From positions 350,628,010 through 350,692,009 of the forward strand of contig CM042694.1 of assembly GCA_023614405.1 (NCBI GenBank): 64,000 nt of DNA. The letters run 5' to 3'. This stretch comes from Avena insularis. Its lineage: Eukaryota > Streptophyta > Magnoliopsida > Poales > Poaceae. The number at the start of each line of letters is the position of its first letter. Position 1 is the stretch's first letter. The translations under genes were made by a program, and so were the position numbers. This document shows, piece by piece, positions 1-11,200 of this stretch. A model generated the notes under the pieces. It saw only the letters and a list, made by a program, of their open reading frames with translations, made no database searches and was not told the DNA's origin.

Positions 1-605
1 GACGTGGAGAAGGCCCGCCGGTGAGGTGCGCGGGTGTGGTGGGGTCCGCCTGCCTGTCTGGCTCACAAGGTGAGAGAAGAAAAGGAGGTCCCGGTGGGCT
101 TGTTGGGCTGGATCTGCTGGGCCAGATTCTGGCCGCCGCCCTTTTTCTTTTATTTTCCTTAGCCTTTTCTTTTCTAATTTCATTTTCTGAATGAATTTGA
201 TATGAATTCAAATCTTTTGAATTCAAACTTTTGGGGATTTTGTGGTTCTTGTGGGTTCAAATGCAACAAATAACCATGTGGTCACCTTGCAAGGCTTGGT
301 CAAGCTTGGGTCTTTGAAATAAACAGAGGCTTTTCTCTAGTTGCAAATATTTGGAATAGGGTTTAGAAAATATTTCTAAATTTTGAATCTTGGGTAAAAA
401 GCTTCACCTAGTCTTTCCAACCATGGAGGCAAGCAAACAAGTTCATAGACAATCAAATCCCAAAGGGTGATGGCCAATTGAGATAACTTGCCCACATGAA
501 ATCATAGCCAAAGTGTATGCTTCTAAATGATTTTGAGAAAAACCCTATATGAAGGAATGATGCAAGAATGATATGAAACATGATTTTTTTAGGGATGTTA
601 CAACA
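1..605 (+). repeat. 3' end of an LTR of unassigned family
   Basis: This stretch has no gene. It runs from a GC-rich start through an AT-rich part with GAATTCAAA-type motifs and ends in AGGGATGTTACAACA, directly before a tRNA-Met-type primer-binding site. An end in GTTACA followed by such a site is what grass LTRs show, for example in the Tekay/Del type of Ty3-gypsy elements. The LTR start lies outside the window. The sequence does not resemble the LTR at 5410-7055, although that LTR belongs to the internal region that follows. The family assignment is a guess; the LTR nature is inferred from the end and the adjacent binding site. Confidence 0.55.
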
Positions 606-606
606 G

Positions 607-619
607 TGGTATCAGAGCC
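607..619 (+). other. Primer-binding site, initiator-tRNA-Met type
   Basis: The bases TGGTATCAGAGCC are complementary to the 3' end of plant initiator methionine tRNA. This is the usual minus-strand priming site of BARE/Angela and also of several grass gypsy families. It lies one base after the LTR end at 605. Confidence 0.85.
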
Positions 620-1650
620 TGATCTATGTGTAGGTGCTTTGCACGGGTAGTACACATATGTTTATATGTGGCGATGATGATCATGTTATTGCATCTTCTA
701 TGTATTTTGGATATTGGTGGCATAGTGGGATGAAGCTACCGACCAACCTTACATGTCATCGCACATGAGACCGGGTTCCATGTCTCACATGCAACTAGTT
801 TTGCATAAGTGGTCAGGTGTCTCTCCTACTATAGTCAATATCTGATTTACAACGAGTTGCTAATAACTTGGTTATCCTCGCTAGGTTCATGTTCGTAGGT
901 AAGACCGGTTCTATCTCCGAAAGCCCTAAGCCATGTAAAACTTGCAATTGATAAATTAGAGGCGTCTAGTTTAGATCGTTGCTGGGTTAGTGTCTTGATA
1001 TGGTATTGTTGTAAGTAGATGATAGATACTCATAACTCACTCATCGTGTAAGTTCCATAGACCTTGGCCTTACACACAAAGGAATGATAGAGATCATACC
1101 ACGATGCAAATGATAGAGATCAAATGCATGGACCATATCATCTCACTTTACACATTAGATGTTAGCATCTTATACTTCTAGTTTGGCGCTCAGAGCATTG
1201 TAAGATGATCCTCATTTAGATATCAAGATAAAATGTGTTCTTCCTTAAGTATGCACCGCTTTCTATGGATCGTGTTTCGAGACATCACGTGATGATCGAG
1301 TGTACTCGACTTTCACGCTTTCATACAAACGGTGTAAGATAGTTTTACACATGCAGTACTAAGGTTCTTACTTGAGCCTAGCATGTACAAACATGGCCTA
1401 GGAACACGGACCTAAAGGTTAATCATGAGTCATATAGTTGATATGATGCCCATATAGATGTTTCTTGAAGCTACATCAACTCACGTGATGATCGGACTTG
1501 GTGTAGTGGATTTGGTTCATGTAATCACCAAAAAGGCACGAGGGATGTCGTTATTGAGTGGCAGTTCATTTCTAATTTGGATTAGTCGAACTAAATTTGT
1601 CATAAACTAAATCGAAGTGAATTTGCATAATTTGTTGTAGTCATTGGCAT
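620..1650 (+). other. Untranslated leader of the BARE/Angela element
   Basis: About 1 kb between the primer-binding site and the gag remnant has no convincing coding content. It matches the long leader of BARE/Angela elements by eye, including AGGTAAGACCGGTTCT near 898 and the later CACGTGATGATCGGAC near 1483. Nothing else is seen here. Confidence 0.6.
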
Positions 1651-2540
1651 TTGTTCACTACCTTATGGTTAGTTTCAATTGAGATAATAGAACTATAGAA
1701 TTCTGGATATTTACTTTAATGAATGGTATCGTATTGTTTTGAATGTCAATTTAAAGTTTAGAAGTCCTATTGCAAACTTTCAGCAAACTCTATTTACTCC
1801 ATGAAGTTTAATAAGTAGTATTAAATCAAGAGTAAGAATTCCAATGTTAGTATCTAAAGTATCATGTTTGCCTCCATGATTATTGATATTCAAAAGTTGT
1901 TTTAATATCAAGATTATATAGGAGCTAAAAAATTGTTTTCAGAAACCATCATGTGTGGAAGATATTGTGATATCTGAACAATGTTTTTGGTTGCATTATG
2001 ATAGAGTATAATTTAGCAAAATACATGTTCTCATATTGTATGAGAATTTGTGAAGGATGGATATGCTAGGTATCCTAATCTCCCAAAAGGTTTTGGGAAC
2101 TGAAATTATACTCCATTCTTCCTTATAGGCTATAGTAGCTTGATCATGAAAGTTTTCATGATAAGGATGAATAGAAGATGTAAAAAATGTTTACTACACT
2201 AAGAGATTACTAAAGAATGGATTTTTGAAAGAATACCAAACATTTGATGATGGTGATCCACTTCAAAGTGCAAGTCCAAAAGTATTAGTATTTGACTATA
2301 TAAGCTTTGTACTATGTGTCATGTGAATGACACCACTATTGATGTTGATAGATTCTTTTAAAAGAAAAGGAATTGTTGAAAGAGAATCTATAATATATTT
2401 GGCAAAAAAGAAAAAGGTTGGAGATGTCCAACTTAGGTATATAGAACATATACATGTTATGGTTGTATTCCTTGCTTGTTAAACAATGTGGTTCTTAGGT
2501 ATTGGATACCGAATTGGTTGGTATGAAGTGTCATACAGGA
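1650..2540 (+). pseudogene. Remnant of copia gag and protease
   Basis: This lies where BARE/Angela gag and protease should be and is very decayed. Near 2400 a lysine-rich stretch in one frame (LAKKKKVG) recalls the linker after the gag zinc knuckle. It is followed at about 2440-2520 by a reading like YIEHIHVM, a gap, then a degenerate counterpart of the protease tryptophan-valine-phenylalanine-aspartate-threonine-glycine region. The aspartate of the protease active site is not preserved. The stretch is shorter than an intact gag-protease region, so internal deletions are likely. Assignment of 1650-2350 rests on position alone. Confidence 0.4.
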
Positions 2541-2859
2541 CGACGCAATTCATGAACTGCAATGGCCTAAGTAACTACCAAGAGAATAAGTGATGATGTT
2601 CATCAAAACAAATAAAGTATTATTGTGTTTTTCGTTGTCGCCAAACCTAGCCTTCAAGATTTGTTTTAATAATTTTTATTTTGTTCGATTATGAGAACAA
2701 TGGTTGTTCAAATAATTATCGTATTCCATAATGGATGGATGAACTTTTACAAGTCTAGTGGGAGAAATCACATCCATAAACACTATTGCTAAAATGTCGC
2801 AAGACAAATGGTTGAAAGATCACTTATGAAGTGACATCGTTGTTTAAATTATATTGGAA

Positions 2860-3500
2860 AGAAAACATGAAGAAACTCCATGTTGATGGATTTTTAGAGT
2901 CTTTGATTTTGATCAATTAATGCTTGTGAAACTTTCCTCGAGATAATTGAAACTCCGCCATAGGCCAAAGAGGAAGGATGACTAACTTATTGGATATTAT
3001 TGTTGATGTATATAGTCCATTATGTTTAGTCACATGCGGATCTTTTGCTTCATATGCTTTCTCCAAATTTGAGTGAATATATCTATATATTTACTTAATA
3101 AGGAAGAAGTATGAAACATTTGAAAATTGTTCAAATTTCAAGATGAAGTGGAAAATCATTGTAACAAGAAAATAAAGAGTTTATGATTCGATCATAAAGG
3201 AAGATATTTGAGTTACATGTTTAGCAAAACACCTAAGATTTGAGGAATTGTTCCATGATTTGTGTTTCGATAAACCATAGGAGTATGGCATATTCGAGAT
3301 GAAATCAAACCATGTTTGACATGGTAAGATCAAAGGTGCCATTTATAAAATTGCCAATATGTTTTAAGAATTGAAGCTTTAGATACTGCCGCTTTTACAC
3401 TGAAAAGAGCACCATCGTGATCCGTTGAAATGACACCATATAAGTTATGGTTTGGGATAAAACAATTATCTTTTATTAAATTTTGGTATGCTATGCATAA
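2860..3500 (+). pseudogene. Remnant of copia pre-integrase and integrase
   Basis: At 2868-2910 one frame reads MKKLHVDGFLESL, the conserved pre-integrase stretch of BARE/Angela polyproteins just before the zinc-binding region. At 3100-3220 another frame gives ENHCNKKIKSL followed by a degraded counterpart of the RSDRGGEY motif, where the catalytic aspartate lies. Near 3425-3455 a frame reads SVEMTPYKLWFG, matching the TPYELWFG signature at the C-terminal side of copia integrase. The motifs are spread over several frames with stops between them, so no functional integrase can be made. Confidence 0.7.
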
Positions 3501-3849
3501 GTAAAATGTTTACAACCAAAGTCAGATAAGCATGTCTTTGTAGGTTATCCCAAAGAATTTGTTGGGAATTTCTCCATAACACCAAGGACAAAAGAGTTTG
3601 TTACTTGGAATGTCAAGTTTCTTGAGAAGGAATTTTTCACAAAAAGTTAAGTTGGAGGACAATAGAACTTTGATAAGGTTGTTGAACCTGGCTATGGCTA
3701 ATGAAAGTGTCCCGGTGGGCCACAATGCTCATGGCTCACGTTATTACAAAGGGTGTGATCTCGGAGATTAGAGTTCCTATTGAACCGTGTGGGTCGGTAA
3801 GAATCAAATGGTGTGATTTGATAAGCAAGTCGTTATTGTTTTGACAATG

Positions 3850-4720
3850 ATGAACCAACTACATGCAAAGAAGCGATGATGGGCCGTGACTCCATAAAAT
3901 GACTAGAAGTCATATAATCCGTGATAGTATCCATACACGATAAATCAAGTTTCTGAACTTAGAAGACCCTCCAGAAAGGAGTGAAACATATCTGTCGTGT
4001 TTGGATCTATAAAGAAATAAGACATGGATGTTTAACATCTATGAAATAGTCGACATGTCGGAAAGAAGTTTACGACAATGTTCAAGGAGTTGACTATGAC
4101 AAGATTTGATCTTTTCATAGCGATATTTAGTCTTGACGGATTAATGTAGCAACCACTACATATAATTTGGTATATGGTAGTTGAATAAACAAAACAAGGT
4201 TCTTCTAATAGAATGGTTACCTAGGACGTAGACACGATCCAAGGGTTTTGTTAATTCAAAGGATGCTAAAGGGCATGCAAACTTCAATAGTTGAAGTAAG
4301 GAATGAGTTGGAATCTTCACCATGATGAAACTGTTAAAAGAGTTTAAATTCATCGGAGATGATGAATATGCTTGCATTTGCAAGAAATTAAGTGGGAGCG
4401 CTGAGACATATTTCTAATACATTATGTAGAGGACATATTGTTGATTGGAAAGGATGTATCTTGTATTAACACAAGTTAAGAATTTCATTAAATAAGATTT
4501 CGATGAAAGACTTGGGCAAAACCGGAATATTAGGCATCAATATCTATATGGATATATTGAGGCGCTAATATGGTTGTGCCAGACATACATATATGAGATA
4601 TTGAAAGGGTTCAATATGGAAACAACAAGAAAGGTTCTTGCTGCATGGAAAGGATCAGATTCAAGTGTTCCAACACTTGGTGAGTAAAATCACATGAAGA
4701 TTTTGATCGATTATACCGTG
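3850..4720 (+). pseudogene. Remnant of copia reverse transcriptase
   Basis: Around 3860 a frame reads CKEAMMGRDSIK, matching the start of the copia RT domain. At 4080-4110 another reads NVQGVDYDKI, corresponding to the QVxGxDYxETF motif. At 4380-4450 the reading KKLSGSAETY leads into a degraded region where the YVDD catalytic motif should lie; the catalytic pair is not recognisable. Near 4500 a frame reads MKDLGKTG, like the FxMKDLG motif. Stops and shifts interrupt all of it. Confidence 0.7.
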
Positions 4721-5019
4721 ATATGTATATATCCAGAATGTCCTATGCTCTAAATGTTATGAGGACATACCAGAATGATCCATAAGATGATCATTGGATG
4801 ATAGTAAAGATATTCTTATGAGCTTTGGAAGAACTAAGAATATATCATGTATAAGTGACAAATAGTTAAAGGTAGTTCATTGTAAAGTGTTACATTGATA
4901 CTATTTTTGTCACAAGATACAAATTAAATTTTATCTCAATTTAGACTATGGGTGGCATAATCTAATGGAAAGGATGTTCCATGATGGATTTGGATGAGTT
5001 CCAAAGTTGAGACATTGTG

Positions 5020-5330
5020 ACGGATACTACAACAAAAGGCGAAGTATATAACTGCTATAGTAGCAGCAAAGGAGGGCATTTGTGTTAAGTAGTTTGTTAT
5101 CAAACTAGGTGTGGTTCAAAGTGGGCTAATACTATGAAGATATATTGTGTGACAATAATATCAACATATTTTAACCCGAACGAACTAAAGGTCTCACCAA
5201 AGGACTAAATTTATACAATGCCATCTCATTTGAGAATGAGTGATGCGTAGAGACGCAAAGACATGAAAATACACACGGACCTGAAACTGTCAGATCCAGA
5301 GATTATGTTAACCACTAGCAATCGCGTATA
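5020..5330 (+). pseudogene. Remnant of copia RNase H
   Basis: At about 5030-5110 the reading AAIVAAKEGICVK, then FVIKLGV, matches the copia RNase H stretch with its alternating alanines before the conserved leucine-glycine-valine. CDNN near 5150 matches the conserved cysteine-aspartate-asparagine. HTDLKLSDP near 5275-5300 matches the stretch before the C-terminus. Stops and frameshifts lie between these parts. It sits just upstream of the polypurine tract, as expected for the end of pol. Confidence 0.65.
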
Positions 5331-5396
5331 TGCAACACCAGAAAGCCATAGGTGTTCAATATGCAAAGTTTTTCAAACTAGATTATTGACTCTAGT

Positions 5397-5409
5397 GCAA
5401 GTGGGAGAC
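5397..5409 (+). other. Polypurine tract of the BARE/Angela element
   Basis: GCAAGTGGGAGAC directly precedes the LTR start. A GTGGGAGAC-type tract here is typical of BARE/Angela and primes plus-strand DNA synthesis. Confidence 0.8.
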
Positions 5410-7055
5410 TGAAGGAATATGCCCGAAGAGGCAATAATAAAGTAGTTAATATCTTATTCCATGTTTATGATAAATGTTTATTTTGCATGCTATAATTTTA
5501 TTGATCGGAAAACATCAATACATGTGTGTTTAATAAACAAAAAAGGGTTCCTGTTATGCCTTCTTATAGACTAGTCAGTTGATTAACAAGATGATCAAGG
5601 TTTTATCATGGACATTGGATGTTGTTAATAATCTAGGTCGCAATATTGGCAGGGAATGATGTGATGGTAACATTCATCCTAAGTATAGCATTACGTATCA
5701 AGTCATTATGTTTATATTGCTATAACATCATAATAAGTAATCTTTATCCTTAGACCATGAGATCATGTTAATTGTTAACAATAATCGAAGAATATCTTGA
5801 TAACATCAAACGTCACACCGCAACATGGTGACTATAAAGATGGGTTCAAGGCTACGAAGGTGTTAAGGTTGAGGCTCATGGATCAAGAGGAATCGTCAAT
5901 CTCATGACTCGATAGATATACTGGCCCTCTCTTGATTTCATATTAAGATAGCTTGCAAAGGCGATGGGATCACTAGAATGTTATATCGAACGAGAAAAGA
6001 GGCATGCTCTGGGTATCAAGATGAAACTAGGGTATGGAGATGTCTACGATCGAATCTCGTATATGTAATATATCGCGATACAAAAGGGATCAGAAGTTAC
6101 TACAAAGGTTCTCATGATCACGTAAGTCATCGCTGGAATGTAGGAGCCGTGATGGATCTCCGTGTCCCGCTTCTCGATTATTGATCTGGTAGGGTCTCGA
6201 TCATGTCTCCAATTATTCTTCGCAACCGTAGGGTGACACAATTAAGGATACCAGCACCATTTGGAGCAAATATGTTTTATAAAGATTTAAGAAAGCGCTG
6301 AATTATTTCAATAGACAATCAAATTGTTTCGTAAAATTGTTGAAATTGGTTCACATGTAATATTGAAATGTCAAGGGGGGGTTTTATAGAATGTTTGCTA
6401 ATTAAAGTAATTAACAAAAATTCTGAATAAAAAATACAAAAGAGTTTTTATTAATGACATTAAATTTGGAGAAATTCTCTAATGCATTTAAAGTGGAGAC
6501 TTTAAAGGAATGAAGAGGTATTTAATGTGAGGGGTTGGCCACCATGAATGTAGAAGTAGGAGTCACCCCTCATGCGCCAAGCATGGATGAGGGGCCCCCT
6601 CCTCCTATAAAGGCCACCTCGTTACTTCACACACCTCCCAGTGAAGGATCTCTCTCCCTCTAGTATTATTTCCCATGGTCTCGGATTAGAGATACATGTT
6701 CCTATGGCTTATCTCGAAAGGGAGTTGTCGCTCACGCTTTGTCGGGAGCGAGGGACTAGGCTCTGTCGAGGTACTGACGTAGGTAAGGAATGATGCACCA
6801 TTGCCGGTGTTGGACTTGGTGGTGCCGAGATGGATCTCGGAAGGACGGGCTTGAGCCGACTGCCGAATCTCCTCACGATCTTGAGATCGGAAGTGTATGA
6901 CTACATCACCATTTGTGTCTACCGCTAACAAACTCGCTGGGTTTTCAAGGGTGTTCTCTTGGATGTATGTCCACCTGCTATTTGTACCTAGTAGATAGAT
7001 CTGGCGGTAGTTCTCATTGTGGTAAAATTTTGTTTTCTATGCCATGGACCCAACA
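5410..7055 (+). repeat. 3' LTR of the BARE/Angela element
   Basis: The LTR is 1646 bp, close to the 1.7-1.8 kb usual for the family. It begins TGAAGGAATATGCCC and ends TCTATGCCATGGACCCAACA, so it has the TG...CA ends. The interior follows BARE/Angela order by eye, including CATGAGATCATG near 5757, ACGATCGAATCTCG near 6045 and GTCTCGATCATGTCTCC near 6193. The satellite starts at the next base. The short frames inside are chance frames. Confidence 0.85.
6606..6611 (+). promoter_or_regulatory. TATA box of the BARE/Angela LTR promoter
   Basis: TATAAA lies in CTCCTCCTATAAAGGCC, about 450 bp before the LTR end, in the position of the BARE LTR promoter. Activity cannot be judged. Confidence 0.5.
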
Positions 7056-8260
7056 CAATGACACTGGTGGATCCTTATGTGGTTCATGAAAAGAACACAC
7101 ATGCAATGACATTCGTGGGATCCATATGTGGTTTATGAAAAGAACACATGCAATGACTCTAGTGGATCCATATGTGGTTTATGAAAGAACACACATGCAA
7201 TGACTCTAGTGGATCCATGTGGTTTATGAAAAGAACACACATGTCAATGTAACAATTAGGGGATCCATGCATGTGGTTAATGAAAAACACACATGAAATC
7301 TACACTAGTGGATCCATAATAATGGTTTGTGAAAAGAACACACATTCCTGACTGACAACTCTGAAGTGGATCCATGCTGGTTTTTATAGAAAAAGAAACA
7401 GACCATTACCAATGACTCTGGGTGGATCCATGTATGTGGTTTGTAGAAGAAACATGAGATGCAATAGACTTAGTTGGTGGTTCATGAAAAGAACACATAC
7501 CAATGAACACTGAGTGGATCAATATGTGGTTTATAAGCAAAAGAACATACATTCAAGCTGACATTAAAGAGGTGGATCCATGTGTAGTTTGTCAGAAAAG
7601 GAATAGCACATGCAATGACAATGGTGGATCCATATGTGGTTTATGGAAAGAACACACATGCAATGACTGCTGAGTGGATCCATGTGGTTTATGAAAAAGA
7701 ACAGACATGCAATGACCTCTAGTGGATCCATATATGGTTTTATGAAAAGAAACATGCATCTGACTCCTGAAGTTATGGTTAATGAAAAGAACACACATGC
7801 AATGACACTAGGGGATCCATATGTAGTTAATGAAAGAGACACACATGCAATGACACTAAGGTGATCCATATGTGGTTAATAGAAAAGAAGCATGCAGCTG
7901 GCTCTTTGAGTGATTCCATATATGGTTGAAAGAACACACATCTGATGACACTAGTGGATCCATGTGGTTTATGAAAAGAATGAGACATGCAATGACCTTG
8001 GTGGATCCAAAGTGTGGTTTATGTAAAGAACACATTTAATGACTTATGGTGGATCCAAGTGGTATTATAGAAAAGAACAGCACATGCAATGACTCTAAGG
8101 GATCCATCATATGTGGTTAATGAAAAGAACACACATGCAAATGACACTGGTGGATCCATATGTGGTTTATGAAAAGAACCACATGCAATGACACTGGTGG
8201 ATCCATATGTGGTTAATGAAAAGAACACACATTACAATGACTTCTAGTGGATCCATATGT
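7056..8260. repeat. Degenerate left edge of satellite 1
   Basis: Units here have more insertions and substitutions than in the interior, for example extra bases around CTGAAGTGG, CTGACTGACAACTCTG and TGAACACTGAG between 7330 and 7520. Regular unit order becomes clear only further right. This is the pattern expected at an array end, where unequal exchange homogenises less well. Local consensus error is an alternative. Confidence 0.6.
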
Positions 8261-11200
8261 AGTTTATGAAAGACATACACAATGACTCTAGTGGATCCAT
8301 GTAGTTAATGAAAAGAACACACATGCAATGACTCTGGTGGATCCATATGCTTGGTTTATGAAAAGAACACATTCGATGCAATGACTCTGAGTGGATCCAT
8401 ATGTGGTTTATGAAAAGAACACACATGCAATGACACTGGTGGATCCATATGTGGTTTATGAAAAGAATACAGGATGCAATGACTCTGTGGATCCATGGTT
8501 TATGAAAGAACATAGACATGCTGATGACTATGGTGGATCCATATGTGGTTAATGAAAGAACACACATGCAATGACTCTAGTTGGATCCATGGTTAATGAA
8601 AGAACACACATACAATGACACTGGTGGATCCATATGTGGTTTGTGAAAAGAACACACATTCAACAAGCTGCGGTGGATCCATGTGGTTTATGAAAGAACA
8701 CACATACAATGACTCTGGTGGATCCATATGTGGTTTATGAAAAGAACAGGACATGCAATAACTCTGGTGGATCCATATGTGGTTTATGAAAGAACACATG
8801 TACAATGACTCTAGTTGTGGTTAATGAAAAGAACACACATGCAATGACACTGGGGATCCATATGTGGTTAATGAAAGAAGACACATGCAATGACACTGGT
8901 GGATCCATATGGTTTATGAAAAAGAACACACATTCAATGACACTGGTGGATCCATATGTGGTTTATGAAAGAACACACATGCATGGCTTTCTGGTGGATC
9001 CATATGTGATTTATGAAAAGAACACATTCAATGACACTAGTGGATCCATGTGGTTTATGAAAGAATAGACATGCAATGACTGTGGATCCATATGTGGTTT
9101 ATGAAAAGAACACATGCAATGGCTCTGGTCATATGTGGTTCATGAAAGAACACACATGCAATGACACCGGGGGATCCATATGTGGTTTGTGAAAAGAACC
9201 CACATGCAATGAATGGTGGATCCATATGTGGTTTGTGAAAAAGAACACATTTAGTGACACTAGTGGATCTATGGTTTATGAAAAGAACACACATGCAATG
9301 ACTCTAGTGGACCCTTATGTGGTTTATGAAAAGAACACATGCAATGACTCAGTGATCCATATGTGGTTATGAAAAGAACAGACATGCAATGTCTCTGTGG
9401 ATCCATTGTGGTTTATGAAAAGAACAGACATGCAATTACTCTAGTTGTAGTTAATGAAAAGAACACATGCAATGACACTAGTGGATCCATATGGTTTGTT
9501 AATGAACAACGCGCATCAATAACACTAGTGGATCCATATGTTTGTGAAAAGAAACACATACAATGACACTGATGGATCCATATATGGTTTATGAAAAGAA
9601 CACACATGCAATGACTGGTGGATCCATGTGGTTTATGAAAGAACACACATGCAATGAATCAAGTGGATCCATATGTGGTTTATGAAAGAAGACATGCAAT
9701 GACACTAGTTGTGGTTAATGAAAAGAACACATGCAATGACACTAGGTGGATCCATATGTAGTTTATGAAAAGAACACACATACAATGACACAGTGGATCC
9801 ATGTAGTTTATGAAAGAACAGGACATGCAATGACTCTAGTGGATCCATGTGGTTTATAGAAAAGAACACATATGCAATGACTCTAGTTGCTTGGTTAATG
9901 AAAAGAACACATGCAATAACACTAGGGGATCCATATGTGGTTAATAGAAAAGAACACATGCAATGACACTGGTGGATCCATATGTGGTTTATGAAAAGAA
10001 CACACATGCAATGACACAGTGGATCCATGTGGTTTATGAAAAGAACAGACGTGCAATGACTGGTGGATCCATATGTGGTTTATGAAAAGAACACACATGC
10101 AATGACTCTAGTTATGGTTTATGAAAAGAACACACATGCAATGACACTAGTGGATCCATATGTGGTTTATGAAAAGAAAACACATGCAATGAGGTGGATC
10201 CATGTGGTTTGTGAAAATAATACATCAATGACACTGGTGGATCCATGTGGTTTATGAAAAGAACACACAATGACTACAGTGGATCCATGTGGTTTATGAA
10301 AAAGAGACATGCAATGACTCTGGTGGATCCATATGGTTTATGAAAAGAACAGACATGCAATGACTCTAGTTATAGTTAATGAAAAGAACACACATGCAAT
10401 GACACTAGGGGATCCATATGTAGTTAATGAAAAGAACACAGCTGACCTTTGGTGGATCCATATGTGGTTTATGAAAAGAACACATTCAATGACACAAGTG
10501 GATCCATGTGGTTTATGAAAAGAATTGACATGTAATGACTGTGGATCCATGTGTGGTTTGTGAAAAGAACACACATGCAATGACTCTAGTTCATGAAAAG
10601 AACACACATGCAATGACACGGTGGATCCATATGTGGTTCATGAAAAGAACCACATTCAATGACAATGGTGGATCCATATGTGGTTTGAAAAAACACACAT
10701 TTAATGACTCTACTGGGTCCATATGTGGTTTATGAAAAGAACACACATTTAATGACTCTAGTTGTGGTTTATGAAAAGAACAACATACAATGACTCTGGT
10801 GGATCCATATATGGTTTATGAAAAGAACACACATGCAATGACTCTAGTTATGGTTAATGAAAAGAACACATGCAATGACACTAGGGATCCATATGTGGTA
10901 ATGAAAAGAACACACATGCAATGACACTAGTGGATCCATGTGGTTAATGAAAAGAACACACATCCAATGACACTGGTGGATCCATATGTGGTTTGTGAAA
11001 GAACACACATTCAATGACACTGGTGGATCCATGTGGTTTATGAAAAACGGACATGCAATGACTCTGGTGGATCCATATGTGGTTTATAGAAAAGAACACA
11101 TGCAATGACTCTAGTGTGTGTGGTTCATGAAAAGAATACATGCAATGACTCTGGTGGATATGGTTAATGAAAAACACACATGCAATGACACTAGTGGATC

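Larger units (their letters stand above)
607..7055 (+). mobile_element. Decayed BARE/Angela-type Ty1-copia retrotransposon, chimeric at its left end
   Basis: The order is primer-binding site, long leader, decayed gag-protease-integrase-RT-RNase H, polypurine tract and a 1.65-kb 3' LTR. This is the Ty1-copia order, with integrase before reverse transcriptase. The leader and the 3' LTR resemble BARE/Angela elements of Triticeae closely enough to align by eye, including the LTR start near AATATGCCC and the leader phrase CACGTGATGATCGGAC. The internal region has no long open frame and carries many stops and frameshifts, so the element is dead. Its own 5' LTR is missing and an unrelated LTR end stands in that place. 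The five bases after the 3' LTR are CAATG, but no left copy is available to test a target-site duplication. Confidence 0.85.

Noticed and set aside
3522..4383. Two short minus-strand frames (67 and 75 codons).
   Set aside because: They are antisense to the decayed copia integrase and reverse transcriptase and have no recognisable motif.
7056..7060. CAATG after the BARE/Angela LTR as a target-site duplication.
   Set aside because: The matching left copy would lie outside the window or is lost, and CAATG is part of every satellite 1 unit, so it has no weight.
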